From Syngnathus acus (taxonomy: Eukaryota; Chordata; Actinopteri; Syngnathiformes; Syngnathidae), in contig NC_051095.1 of NCBI RefSeq assembly GCF_901709675.1, forward strand, positions 16,475,956 to 16,539,955: 64,000 nt of DNA. Reading direction: 5' to 3'. Position 1 is the first letter of the stretch, and the number at the start of each line of letters is the position of its first letter. The notes below the pieces were generated by a model that had not been told where the DNA came from, did no database searches, and saw only the letters and a list, made by a program, of their open reading frames with translations. Shown in pieces: positions 47,739 to 60,031 of the stretch. A program made the position numbers and the translations under genes.

Positions 47739-48309
47739 AATAAACCTGGTATTTGAATAGGGGTGTGTAGACTTTTTTTATCCACTGTGTACACATTAAG
47801 ATGGGACAGCTAATACCTTTAAAAATAATATAATAGATGTTTATATATTATATTTGATATTGCATTGAATGTAGTGTTTCAAATACAAGGTCATGAAATA
47901 CTAGTTGTGTTGCAAGATCAACTATTGATGAATGGATGGCGGATGGACTCATTCACTTATCCAAGAGCTCTATAGCTAATTTTTGACTGTGATGATAGAT
48001 TTAGAAATAAAACATTTAATCATCTCATTCATATATTTCTTTCTTGTTTGATTTAATACATTCAATCCGTGACCTCCTTCTGCATTGTTTACAGTATTTT
48101 ATTGGCTGTAGAAGATCCATATCACCTACTAAATAGCTTTGCAATAAATTTGCAGCTGAGGGCTTGTTGACCAGGAAGTCATCTCTGTGGTGCAAGCATT
48201 CTGCATTTCTCTTGTAATTGTCCCACTCGACCTCGTGGCGACGCTCTTTGAATATTTGAGTCATCTATGGCGTGTTCTGCTGTAACTGTGTCAGTGAAAC
48301 TGGAGCATT
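47739..48309. other. Spacer upstream of V12
   Basis: Non-coding. GTGGCGACGCT at 48235-48245 is the only sequence upstream of V12 resembling a CSE/CTCF core, but it is about 480 bp from the ATG, much further than for other exons. Confidence 0.5.
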
Positions 48310-48545
48310 GGGTGAGAGCAAGAACATGCGTGTATGTGTCTCTATGTGCATGTTTGTGTGATGGAGGCAGAGGAAAAGTGTGTTTGTGTGCGTGTGTGCA
48401 TGAGTGTGCTCGTGTGCGCGCGTGCATGAGTGTGCTCGTGTGCGCGCGTGTGCACTTGTGTGTGATAGAGGCAGAGAAAAAAAATACATGAGTGGGTGTT
48501 TGGAGAGGGAGAGAGAGAAAGCAGCAGAGAGAGAGAGAGAGATGA
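48310..48545. repeat. (TG)n and (GA)n simple-sequence tract before V12
   Basis: Interrupted TGTGTGCGCGTG repeats (about 48310-48465) contain a 30-bp unit GCATGAGTGTGCTCGTGTGC repeated in tandem, followed by AGAGAGAGAG runs (about 48505-48542). This occupies the place where other exons keep their CSE-like element. Confidence 0.85.
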
Positions 48546-48720
48546 AATGGAAAGAGAGAATCCAAGCTGACAGCTTCCCTAATAGAGCATGAGTAACTCG
48601 GCTAGAGACGCAGGGAAGCGTCGGATTGCAGCACAATTTTCAGTTCGACATTTTCAGGAGCGTGTTTAGGATTTAGCTCTGTTTTCGACGGCTTATGAGC
48701 ATCGGAGAGAATCTCTAAAA

Positions 48721-51099
48721 ATGGACCGGAGAATCAACTTTGAACACTGGAGGGAATTATTCTTTTTTTGTTTGATTTTTTCTGTGTCATCTGGCGAGGT
48801 GCGTTATGTCCTTCCAGAGGAGATGCAGCCGGGTTCTGTGATTGGGAACGTTGCGCGAGATCTCGGTGTGGAAGCGAGGGAGCTCAATGCTCGCCGTGCC
48901 CGTGTTGTTGCAGACGGAACCAGTCAGCTGTGTGAACTGGACCTGTCATCAGGCAATCTTTTGATCAGTCAACGGATTGACCGAGAGGAGCTCTGTGCGC
49001 AAGGCAGCGTGTGCACCATCCAACATCAGCTTTTACTTGAGGATCCTCTTCAGGCATTCAGCCTACTTTTAGACATTGCGGACATAAACGACAATACTCC
49101 AGTGTTTGCTGCAGAGGAGATCAACCTTGATTTGGTGGAGTCCACCGTTCTTGGGAGACGTTTTCCCCTGGAGAGTGCGCATGACCCTGATCTGGGCACA
49201 AACTCCGTCAGTGAATACAAACTGAGTCCCAACGATCATTTTGGCCTGGAAATGAGTCCCCAAATAAATGGCAACTCATATCCAGAGCTTGTTCTGAAAA
49301 AGGCGTTAGACCGAGAAACACAAGCTGAGCATGTGCTGAAAATCAATGGCATCGACAGGGGAAGTCCAGCCAGAACTGGGACCGCTTCTATCCGTATCCG
49401 TGTTTTGGACTCCAATGATAATGTCCCAGTGTTCAGCCAGCGCCTTTACAGAGCATCTGTACCGGAGAACTCTGTCACAGGGACTTTAATAGCACAACTG
49501 AATGCCACAGACTTGGATGACAGCCTCTACGGAGAGATAACATACTCTTTCAGTCACCTGACGGACAAGACCAGAGGAGTTGTTGACATTGACCCACGGA
49601 GTGGTGAAGTTCGAGTGGCAGGTGTCATTGACTACGAGGAGGCGAGTTCTCACGAGTTGGACGTGCAAGCTAAAGACGGAGGCGGCCAGGCCTCCCACTG
49701 CAAACTCATCATCGATGTCATCGATGTCAATGACAACAAACCTGTGATTGAAATCAAGTCGGCGTCGGCTAACATACTGGAAGATTCCAAACCTGGAACG
49801 ATGGTGGCCCTCATCAATATTTATGACATGGACACGGGAAATAGCGGACACGTCACATGTTCGATTCCTGACAATGTCCCATTTCAAATTGTATCGGAGG
49901 TGAAAAACTATTATATGTTAGTGACAGCTGGGAAACTAGACAGAGAGGTTCAATCGGAGTATAACATTACCATAACTGCCACTGACTCAGGCTCTCCTTC
50001 ACTGGAGAGCAAAAAAGTTTTAGCAATCGTGCTTACCGATGTAAATGACAATCCTCCAATTTTTACACAACGCGAGTACACTGCCAACATCTTGGAAAAC
50101 CAACCTGTTGGCACGTTTGTTATGAGAGTAACGGCCCAGGACATGGACGATCCGTCCAATGCTAAATTAAATTACCAAATATCAAAAGAGACAAATTTGG
50201 AAGTTTCCTCCTTCCTTACCATTAACATGGAAACGGGCGAGCTTTTCACATTGCGGCTCTTCGATTACGAGCAGTCAGTTTATTTCCAAATCAAGGTGGA
50301 GGCCCGAGACGGAGGTGACCCCCAACTCACCACCACCTGCACTGTCAATGTTTTTATCAAAGACCAAAATGACAACATGCCAGTTGTCCTATATCCTGTA
50401 CAAGCCTTCATTGCTGAGGATGTAGTTCCCCTTGAAGCGCCAAGAGGTTATTTAGTGACCAAGGTGGTGGCCGTAGACGCTGACTCGGGCCACAACGCGT
50501 GGTTATCTTACAGAATAATCAAAGAAACGCAGCCAAATTTGTTTATGGTGGGTTTACACACAGGCGAAATTAGAACCACGCGAGCCTTTATGGAGCTTGA
50601 TGAACCGAAACAAACAGTCGTTATTGTGGTAACGGATAATGGGCCGGTATCTCTTTCTGCCACGGCCACCGTTAGCATCGCCATTGGCGAGGGGTTGCCA
50701 GTTCTACATGAACTCTTTGAGCTGGCTGATGAATCTCAGGGCAGTGATAGCTTGAGGCTTTATTTGATAATTGCCCTCTTCACCGTTTCTTTTCTCTTAA
50801 TCCTTTTAATCATCGGAGTGTTTTATTACAAGCTTTGTCGCCGTAGCTACGTGTACCGTTCGACTAGTGCCAGCCTCCCTGTTTTCCCCACCACGTACTA
50901 TCCACCTAGTTTTACAGATTTTAGTCGCTGTGGGACATTGCTGAAAGACGATCGCTTTGATCCGTTTCTGACCACCGGCTCATGGAGAGGCGACTTTCGC
51001 TTTGGTTCAAACACGGATACTGACACGCTAAAGAAAAGGAGCGCGGCTTATCAAAAGAACACACTTAGGCGCACGAGTGCCGACAGATCTACTCTAAAG
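48721..51099 (+). CDS. Divergent C-type-like protocadherin variable exon V12
   Basis: A 793-residue variable exon. MDRRINFEHWRELFFFCLIF gives a signal peptide, then EVRYVLPEEMQPG. EC1 loop CAQGSVC; calcium motifs end EC1 ~121, EC2 ~230, EC3 ~335, EC4 ~440 and EC5 ~548 (DQNDNMP); the membrane span is ~680-703. It shares neither the group A 3' block nor that of group B. Its codons in EC4-tail are its own, so it has escaped homogenisation. The tail keeps YYPPSFTDFSRCGTLL and LTTGSWRGDF and ends in a basic stretch YQKNTLRRTSADRSTLK with a PKA-type RRTS. The donor AAG|GTGAGG is strong. From memory, mammalian C-type tails also contain an NTLR element, which supports C-type-like, but orthology is not proven. 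It has no CSE at the usual distance. Confidence 0.93.
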
Positions 51100-54000
51100 G
51101 TGAGGGCCGGTCCCTCACATCCTTGTTATGTGATCACTTGAAAACTGACCGGAATTATTGCACGTGCAGTAGTTGTAAAAAGGTCTAAATACCCGTGCTG
51201 AAATGACAGGTTTTCTGTGATCAAAAATAAGACCAAGATAATCAGTTCAAAAGTTGTTTTTGCCAATTTTCAGCGTTGAGGGAATTAGTAGTTTTCTTTA
51301 CAGAAAAACTTAAGGCTTCTGCTAGAAAGAAAGATGTCTGGAAAAGCGTACTTGAACATCTGAACTTTATTTGTAGTTAATCCGAGGGATTTTGAATTGT
51401 GCACACTTGTGCAACCATATTATCAGAATTTATATTTACTTCCCCTCACATTTGTTGTCCAATTGCATTGTACAGATCACATTTATGGTGGATAAGGTTT
51501 TGAAATGATTCATCTAAAATCTGGGTTTATAGAGGGGTTTGTAGACATTTTGTATTGCCTCTGTTTTGTGAACAAAATGAAAAAAAAAGGCACTCACCAG
51601 CTATTTAATTGAGGCTGCACACCGTTTGGTGTTAGACATTTGTAATATGACTTATATAAATACAGTATTCTATGATCCTAAACTATGCATGACATCTTGA
51701 TGCAGTACAATTCAACATCTTTACAAAGTCCAGCCATAACAAAAGTATTGTAAATTCAATAATTCTGGAAGTGCGGCCTGTGTATGCAAATTGTGATCTC
51801 AAACTGTTAAGATATGACATGGCATCATTAAATATTTTAAATATTTTTAATACGTGGCATTATGTTCTGTATTAATGCATGGATTTATTCATCTTGAAAA
51901 TAAGTATATGAAACAATCAACTAAAATAGTCTCAAATTATAACTTATAATTGCTTTGTGTTGTGTTTGTTAATTAAGTACCGTGCTCCTGATTACTTTTT
52001 TTCTTGTAATGTTAGTCAGGTTTTATTGATCTTTTATGGCAGTAAGATGAGGTCTCTGCTGCAATATTTTCTCAACAACTGTTTCTATTTTTAGCTCATT
52101 TTCTTCAATAAAAACCATTGTGAGTGGACTGTCAGACCTGTAAAAGATTCCTCTACCAGCTTGATACAGCTTGTGATTTCAAGTTCACCAGACTCCAACT
52201 CTCCTTTTTTGTCCTTTACAAATACAAAATATCTTTTTTCCCCCTTCTCATTTTGTAATGATCAGTTTTTAGCATGTCTCAGTCTTTTCGCCTCAGCCTT
52301 GTCTTGTGCACACAGGTCAGAGCTGTTACCTTTTAAATCTTGACCCATAATAATGCATCAAATTACATCAGTATTTGTTGTGTTATGTATTTATTATTAT
52401 ATCGTAATAGAATGATTTAACAGCTGAATAAATATTTAAATAAAATGTGATTTTCTAAAAAAAATATATGTCTGTGACTCTTTTCAACAAGGTAAGACAC
52501 AACTTACACACATGCAGCCAAAAATTATTAGAATGTCGTATTAACATTGGTTAAAGGTTGAGGATTAAAGTTAACACTCACTATCATATCAGTGCTTCAA
52601 GTGTAATATGGCACATTCATGTTGTGTTGTGTTGTTTGTTCATGCTGTGTGTTATCAAAGTCTGTGTGGCCAGGGTAGTGAAGCAGAGAGAAATGTGCTC
52701 ATGTGTAGTCATGTTGCTTGCACATGTGCTCCAAATTAAACTATGGTTAGATTGCGAAAAAACGACAACAACAAAAAACAAGCAAAAACGAAAAACACCA
52801 ATTTCTGAATTATCTGGCTCATATTCATGAAATGCTGCATTACTGATATGAGGATTGTAGGTTGATGACAAGTTGGGAGAACTTTTAATGTTTTGCCCAA
52901 AATTCAGTTTCACATTTAGATCAACACAAGGCGATTAGTTGACATTTTTGTGACTTGTGAAGGAAACCAACCCCATTTTTTTTTTTTCCCAATGCATTAG
53001 GGATTTTCAAAGGGAACGCCAATGTACAGCAGGGGTCACCAACTATATTTATATTTGTCAGAGGGTCAGAATTTTACCAGGCAGTCACCTTGAGGGCCAG
53101 ATCCTCAAATAAAAATGCTAAGTCAATAAATAAATAAATAAATAAATGGCATGACATTATGATTTGATGTTTATTGTTTGTATCTTGTTTCCATTTCATT
53201 ACAACCTGAAGGCAAATTTAGCTTTTAGTCTGTTTTTGCAGTTTCCAGTTGATGATTGCTGATGTACAATATAAGCATTGTTAAGGGTTTCTACTTCCTC
53301 TCATTACAGCCCATATATACCTATTGAACATGTGAAGTTAAAGGAAAATAGTCTGGTAAACATAAAAACACTCATATTAAGACCTTAATCCTTACCCCTT
53401 ATCTAACATTTAAGGTCATCACAGAATGTTCACACCTCCACTGTTTGTGATTTTTCTGTCTGCATCATTTCATATGACGACATTATTTTTGATGCAGAAA
53501 TTGCCATTGGGCTTAATACTAACGCATTTTTCTTTGTTCTCTCTTTTCTTTTGGTCTCTCCCGTCAATGAACCTTCTAATGTGGACCCATAGGTAAGCAC
53601 ATTTTCAGTTATTTCAGCACTCACATGCATTCTGCTCCTGTTAAAATATCACACAAGTGTCAGCCTCACCAACAGAATTGATTAACTGACACGATCAATA
53701 GAATACCAGTTGACCCAGAATGCGCTTTCATCTGTGCAATCTTTTTGCTTGAGCCTTTTTTTCACACAACTCACTGTGCCAGCAAACATGTTTATCAGTC
53801 ATCACATTCAGAGGAGAATTTTTCCATCACAAGCATTACACTGACTGTAAGTCATGTAATGTATGCAGAAAAAGTCATCCTATTGGGTGAAAATATGTTC
53901 CCAGCGTAAGCTACATGAATATTAATAACTCTGCCTGCTGTTGCTGTGCAGACTCTGCTTTAATAATGCACCATCATGATGTGCACAATGGTGTGCTCTG

Positions 54001-54222
54001 CAGTAGTATGCTGAAATGGAGCGCACACAGAAATGGGAGGCTCTGCCATGGTTCCCTTTTCTGGCTCAGTGTTGCAAAAATATTGTCAGCAGACTTTCAC
54101 TGTGTATGGCTGCTTGTTCATTTCCAGCTGAATGTTAATTCCTCTGAATGTAGGTCACTGCTCTCCGATCAGCACCACATCTATATAGGTCCTGTATCAA
54201 CATGTCAGTCTGTCTATCTATC
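51100..54222. other. Long exon-free region 3' of V12, first part
   Basis: About 3.1 kb without recognisable cadherin exons or constant exons. An (AAAT)n run is at about 53127-53150, preceded by CAGGGGTCACCAAC (53032) that resembles a hAT-type MITE end. A pyrimidine-rich tract before AACCTTCTAATGTGGACC and a GTAAGC donor-like site (53594) were considered as a small exon but the evidence is thin. Confidence 0.5.
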
Positions 54223-54340
54223 TTATTATTATTATTATTATTATTATTCATTACTATTATTATTATTATTATTAATTTATAATACAAACAATGATATTAA
54301 TATATACATTAATATATAATATTATATTAATAATAATATT
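54223..54340. repeat. (ATT)n microsatellite and AT-rich tract
   Basis: ATT repeats, interrupted once, followed by TAATATATAATATT-type sequence. Confidence 0.9.
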
Positions 54341-54656
54341 GATTGATAAAAATAAAACATAAATAATAAATTATGAATATTTTACTTGTATACTCTATTG
54401 CAACTTTGGAGCACTGATTGGTGTATTATTTTACTTAATCTCTGTTGGTGGTGCTGTTGTATCAGCTGTGAACGCACCTCAACCAGTCCATGACCCTTTA
54501 AGGCAAGTAATGCAAGAAGCATTAGAATATTGCTGCATTTGTCATGAGCTTGTGTGAACAATGCTTAACAAACATAGTTTAATGTTATAAGACACTTTGC
54601 CTATACTTCAGTATTTGTGATTATTTCTCCCAAGTCACAATGAACACATTGAAGGT

Positions 54657-55110
54657 GCAAGTCAAGTCAAGTCAAGTCAAGTTTATTTGTATAGCCCTAA
54701 ATCACAAGCAGTCTCAAAGGGCTTCACATAGACAAAAATTGACAATTATTCTCAAAGCATCCCCTGATCTTAAGCTCCCAAAAGGGCAAGGAAAAACTCA
54801 AAACCCCTGCCCGGGGAAAATGAGAAACCTTGAGAAGGGACCACAGATGGAAGGATCCCCCTTTCAGGATCACCAGGTTGTAATGGATGCAGAGAGGGCA
54901 CAAATAATACATAATATGAAAATCAAAAGTGGATGTCCAAGTCAGAGCGAAGGGCTGCCGGAGGAGCCCTCTACTATCCTGGCTGTGGAGGTTGAGCTGC
55001 AGTTCCCCCAACCTGAATTAGCCCACAAGAATCCAGATAGCCGCTGTCAGCTTGGGTGCCACCTCAAACAAACTCCGGCCGAATCGGCCACTCCAAGTTA
55101 GTTAAAGGCC
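54657..55110 (+). repeat. Dispersed teleost repeat with CAAGT-repeat head
   Basis: Five CAAGT units lead into TTTATTTGTATAGCCCTAAA, then CAGTCTCAAAGGGCTTCACA, AAGGAAAAACTC and GGATCCCCCTTTCAGGA. This succession is found in a high-copy interspersed repeat of percomorph fish. The open frame across it (54640-55101) is repeat-derived, not a gene. Family class not determined. Confidence 0.75.
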
Positions 55111-55334
55111 ATGTCATAGAAATGTGTCTTTAAACGTGTCTTAAATGTTTCTACTGAGGTTAGAGCATCTCCATTCTGTTTTTCTGCATTATAGCTGCGG
55201 TCACCAGACAAATACGTTCCAGAAAAAACGAGGAAGGAGGTCTTTGTAGAGAACGTTGCAAACACTTAGATGTGAAAATGTTGGTTTCTGCGCTCGAGCT
55301 TGGCTTATTATTGATGAAGACAGACAGTACTTAA

Positions 55335-55469
55335 GTGTTCTCAAGTAGCTTTTCGATGGAAATTGTCCTGGAAGACCCACTTGAGGTATTTTCCATCACA
55401 ATCAAGATACAAGGTGCAAACGACCATGCGCCAGCTTTTCCTAAAAGAAATCTGCGAGCGAGCAAGTGA
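55335..55469 (+). pseudogene. Relic of a protocadherin variable exon (EC1/EC2 junction)
   Basis: One frame reads SSFSMEIVLEDPLEVFSITI then KIQGANDHAPAFPKRN before a stop at 55467. This aligns with the end of EC1 and start of EC2 of group B, for example CSFSFEIILENPLEL and DINDHAPVFP in V14. The CX5C loop Cys is replaced by Ser and the calcium motif DxND has become GAND. An in-frame TAA lies at 55332 just upstream. No signal peptide, other EC repeats, TM or tail remain nearby. It marks a lost variable exon between V12 and V13. Confidence 0.85.
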
Positions 55470-56036
55470 GTAGGTTTTGTAGGTTCTGGTGCAGTGGACC
55501 ACACTACACTGTGTAGTAGAAGTGACACAGATTCAAAGGCCTATTAAGAGAAGTTCTGTTTTGTCATTTTTAAAATGAAGAACTTTTTTGGACATCCATT
55601 CATTCATAGGAATGAGCCACTCGTGCAGGGTGGTGATTTGATTAACATTAGTGGGTTTGGCAAAGAAATAGCTCTACGTATCTGAAAAGCATACGTAGCA
55701 GTGGTATATTTGGTATATTAGTATATCTTATGAATGTGTCTGAACAACTCACCATTGGCAACAACTCTTTACTGAGATGCAAAAAAAAGTAAAAAACAAA
55801 GTATAAAAAATGAAAAAAAGTATTTGATATTTTCTGTCAGCATCTTGAGGATGTGAACAAAGCATGCAGCATCGGTTCAAACTTGGTTTTGGAAGCCCTT
55901 TTATTCTACTTTTGTTTTATTATTTAATCTTGTACTTTTGTTTACTTTGCTGTGTAGTTAATACTGGCCAAGACTAAACAACAACTGCTGGTTTCAGTTA
56001 TCTTGAATTTCTTGTTTGGAAAAAAATAACCATGAT
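55470..56036. other. Spacer upstream of V13
   Basis: Non-coding, AT-rich. I could not extend the relic exon into it. Confidence 0.6.
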
Positions 56037-56057
56037 ATCGCTATCCATGGTGCTGAA
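56037..56057 (-). promoter_or_regulatory. REST/NRSF site upstream of V13
   Basis: The + strand reads ATCGCTATCCATGGTGCTGA plus A, 17 of 21 positions of the reversed NRSE. It lies about 440 bp upstream of the V13 ATG. Confidence 0.7.
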
Positions 56058-56291
56058 ATAAAGCTGAAGCCACGAAAGGCTGTGGAATTATTGGCCTGAA
56101 GTCACATCTTTTTTGGCAACTGTACATCCATTTTCTGTCGAGACTATCGCCACAGATATGCCATTTTATTTACTTCATGACTGCAAAATTGAATTTTTGC
56201 AAAACTAAGAAAAGATTTTTCTGATTTTCTACTTGTGATCATACAAAGAGGATTTTTAAAAATTCTTTGGGTCAAACTACATTAATTTCAC

Positions 56292-56322
56292 ATATCAACC
56301 TCCAAGTGGCGCTGTTACATGG
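56292..56322 (+). promoter_or_regulatory. CSE/CTCF-like promoter element of V13
   Basis: CTCCAAGTGGCGCTGTTACA fits the forward CTCF core (13 of 15 positions of CCASYAGRKGGCRSY by eye) and the Pcdh CSE. The flanking TTCACATAT..C is repeated upstream of V15. It is about 180 bp from the ATG. Confidence 0.82.
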
Positions 56323-56498
56323 GAAATGAATATGTCTGTACTGCGTGATGGTGCAGCTCCCGAGTCTGTGAGAGCCAGCCATTTGACAAATGAGATCCTG
56401 AGTGAACGGCGGACGTTTGAGTCGAAGCAACGTCTTATTTTCGTTTCTTTTTTTCGAATTGATAATTGTTCTTTTTTTTTCTTCATCTTTTGTTGGAC

Positions 56499-58934
56499 AT
56501 GGAGTTTGAAATCAATCATTTCAGAGATGGAATACGACGGAGATATTTTGGCAGACGGGTGGCCTGCCTCTTTGTCTTTTGGTGTGTGTTTTTAAATGCA
56601 ACGCAAGGGCAAATCCGCTACTCAATCCCTGAGGAGATGAAAAAAGGCTCGCTCATCGGAAATGTGGCCCAAGATCTCGGTTTGGATCTGAAAAGACTCC
56701 GTTCTGGGCGGGCCCGCATCGTGACCGGGGAGAACGTCCAGTACGCCGAGCTGAGGGCGGACAAAGGGCTCCTGGTTGTCCACGAGAGGATAGATCGAGA
56801 GCAGCTGTGTGGAGAAGAGACTCCGTGTAGCTTCACCTTTGAGATTTTATTGGAAAACCCCATGGAAATGCATCCCGTGACCATCGAAGTGTTAGACGTA
56901 AATGACAATGCTCCTACCTTTAAAAATAACCATTTGCGATTTGAAATAAGTGAATTGGCAGCGCTTGGCTCCCGTTTTGTTTTAGAGAATGCTCACGATG
57001 CTGACGTGGATGGAAATAACGTACAAAATTACATTTTAACTCCGAGTGATAATTTCGTTTTAAAACAACACGCTAGTCCGGGGGGCAAAAAACATGCAGA
57101 AATGGTGCTTCAGAAAGCTTTAGACAGAGAAGCACAGCCGCGACTCGCCTTGAAATTGGTGGCTGTGGATGGTGGAAATCCCCAGAGATCAGGTACAGTA
57201 AATATAGAAATTACCATCGTAGATGTGAATGATAACGCTCCCGTATTCAATCAAACTAATTATAAAGCGAAGGTATTTGAAAATGCGCCAAAAGGCACAC
57301 ACGTTCTAACTGTAAATGCCACTGACGCAGACAGCGGTTCGAATGGAAAAGTAACATACTCATTTTCAAAATCAAATGCCGACATAACGGAGTTGTTTTA
57401 TATTGATGAGGTGACTGGATGTATATTTGTAGCAAATCAAATAGATTACGAAAATGACAAAAAACTAGAATTCATGGTTGACGCTAATGATGAAGGTGGT
57501 CTTACTGAGTCTACAAAAGTCGAAATAGAAATAATGGATTTAAATGATAATGCCCCTCTCATTAATGTAATGTCTTTCACCAGTCCCGTGTCAGAGGATT
57601 CCCCTGTCGGTGCCACAATTGGTATCATTAATGTAAAAGACCGTGATTCTGGTGAAAACGGTCACGTGAGGTGCGCAATAGAAGGCCGCGTTCCATTTAG
57701 GATTAAATCCAATATGAGAAATTATTTTGCATTGATGACTGATGCTGATTTGGATCGTGAAAGTGTGTCAGAATATAACATCACAATTGTTGCGTCAGAT
57801 GCTGGCTCGCCTCCCCTCTCCACCAAAAATACTTTTAATTTGAAAGTGTCAGACGTCAATGACAACGCTCCTGTGTTTCCGGTCGGCATTCATAGTGCAA
57901 ACATTGCAGAAAACAACTCCCCAGGAGTTTCTGTTCTAAGAGTGATTGCCAAAGACCCAGATGAAAACCAGAATGCTCGTGTATCCTACATGTTGGAGCA
58001 GAGTGAAGTAGGAGGAAGTCCAATTAGTGAATTCGTGTCTGTAAATTCAGAAAGTGGAGTTATTAGTGCAGTTCGCTCATATGACTATGAGCAAATCAAA
58101 GAGCTAACATTTATTGTCAGAGCTCAGGATGGAGGCTCCCCTCCCCTGAGTAGCAACGTGAGCGTTCACATCCTGATCCAGGACCAGAACGACAACTCCC
58201 CTCAAGTCCTGTACCCGGTGCAGACAGGCGGTTCATTTCTGGCCGAAATGGTGCCTCGTTCAGCCGACGTTGGCTACCTGGTGACCAAAGTGGTGGCCGT
58301 GGATGTGGACTCAGGCCAGAATGCCTGGCTTTCCTATCAAGTGCACAAAGCCACAGACAGGGCGCTGTTTGAAGTGGGCCTCCACAATGGGGAAATCCGA
58401 ACGGTCCGCCAAGTGACTGATAAAGATGCTGTTAAACAAAGACTGACTGTTGTGGTGGAGGACAACGGGCAACCCTCTCGTTCAGCCACAGTCATTGTGA
58501 ACGTGGCGGTGGCCGACAGCTTCCCTGAGGTGCTCTCGGAGTTCACTGACTTGAGCATGCACGACAAAGAGTACAATGACAAGCTGACTTTTTACTTAGT
58601 TTTGGCGCTGGCTGTGGTCTCCTTCCTCTTCATCACCTGCTTGCTGCTCATCATCGCAGTCAAAGTGCACAGGTGGAGACAGTCGCGCGTCCTGTACCAC
58701 TCCAACCTGCCCGTCATCCCGTACTATCCACCTCGGTACTCGGATACTTTGGGGACAGGGACCCTCCCTCACGTGTACAATTATGAGGTTTGCAGGACCA
58801 TCGACTCTAGAAAAAGTGACATGAAGAACATGCAAGCCATGAGTCAGAGTTTAGTGAGTGTGGATGGAGCCGATGCCGATATGTCTAATTGCAACAAGCA
58901 GATGTCAGGAGACTTTTCTCAGATGTCAACCTTG
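56499..58934 (+). CDS. Clustered protocadherin variable exon V13 (group B)
   Basis: An 812-residue variable exon. ATG 56499 begins a long n-region (MEFEINHFRDGIRRRYFGRR) before the hydrophobic core VACLFVFWCVFLNATQG; an upstream in-frame TTG adds only poly-Phe, so I reject it. Mature EC1 starts [13 protein letters not shown] with loop CGEETPC. EC ends fall at ~133, 242, 347, 452 and 562, with EC6 to ~690 and membrane span ~698-722. The tail carries YHSNLPVIPYYPPRYSD and YNYEVCRTIDSRKSD, typical of fish gamma-type Pcdhs, and ends FSQMSTL at donor TTG|GTGAGT. From the end of EC5 (residue ~545) it is nearly identical to V14. It has both a good CSE/CTCF element and a REST site. Confidence 0.95.
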
Positions 58935-60031
58935 GTGAGTGATGTTTTTCACCTTTTTCATTTGATATTGTCTCATGTAATGTAACGAGAACCTTGAAAA
59001 GTTCACCATTGTTTTGCAGTCAAATCAGAAATTGAAAACGATGCAGTTTAATTTTGTTTTGAGTCAAAATGGTTTTGTATTAACTGGCAACACGTAATTA
59101 ACATGCATGTCATAACTTAAGTAATCTTATTGAAGTATTTCTTAACATAATAAAAATGTGCACTATGAGTTGATCAGATAAGTTACGATAAGTCGATGAG
59201 ATCGGACGTTTATTGTCGTCCATGGTGCTGGAAATGTTTGAAGCTGACTTGACTCTGCAAGCGATCAAATACAATAGTTTGACCAATTACAACTGCTGAC
59301 ACACCGCATATGAACAAAAACTGCGTGCTCACAAATGTCAAAAAAAAAAAAAATCCCCAAAACAGGATGAGCAAGTCATTTTGACCAGAGATCCCCCACC
59401 CCAATAAAAAATCATGTGCAGAGCGCATATTCGACCACATAAACGACCAAAGGAGATAAGTTAAATTGAATATAGGGTATTGCACAAAATTGACAAGTTA
59501 CGTTTCATGTAGCGTTAAACAGAAACGAAAGGAAAACAGCTTATGTGCATGCATTTAAATAACCAATAAATCAACAGTAAAAAAAAGTATATATATATAT
59601 ATACATATATATACAAGCCCCAATTTTCACGACGGGAGCCAGTTCACTATCATATCGCTTACTGAGTTATTTTCTTTAAAAAATAACAACAAATAATTTG
59701 GGGTGACATTTACGCGGCCATCTTACCTCCGAACATCGGCAAAAAATAGACGCCTTCCTTTCAAAATTATTTATATAGTATTTTGACAGAAAGAAATATA
59801 TATTTCGATATATATATAAAATTCGGATTGTTTTTTTTTTTCTTCAATTTGAATTCCTAGTAGCAAATGTAAAGATCTACGGGGGTTGTTTTCTCAAGAT
59901 AATTTAGTTTTTAGCTTCCGTGCAGCATTTTCTATTAATGTTTCTCCACAAACAACGGACTATACTTCCATGTTGCCTTTATTATGCGTTCATCCCCCTC
60001 CCTGCTTCTCAGTCCTCGTTCTTGCACATTT
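58935..60031. other. Intergenic spacer V13-V14
   Basis: Non-coding, with a TA-rich microsatellite at about 59587-59614. CGTCCATGGTGCTGGAA at about 59218-59233 resembles a REST site, but only about 14 of 21 positions match and an extra G breaks the right half. Confidence 0.6.

Noticed and set aside
47625-48465. Possible CRISPR-like or structured repeat array
   Set aside because: Plain dinucleotide and hexanucleotide microsatellites with no spacers; eukaryotic context.
53520-53600. Pyrimidine tract followed by a donor-like ATAG|GTAAGC, possibly a small constant exon
   Set aside because: The enclosed codons give no DWR-type or Lys-rich Pcdh constant sequence and no clear acceptor AG is placed correctly.
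54640-55101. 153-codon open frame on the + strand
   Set aside because: It lies within a high-copy interspersed fish repeat and has no recognisable domain.
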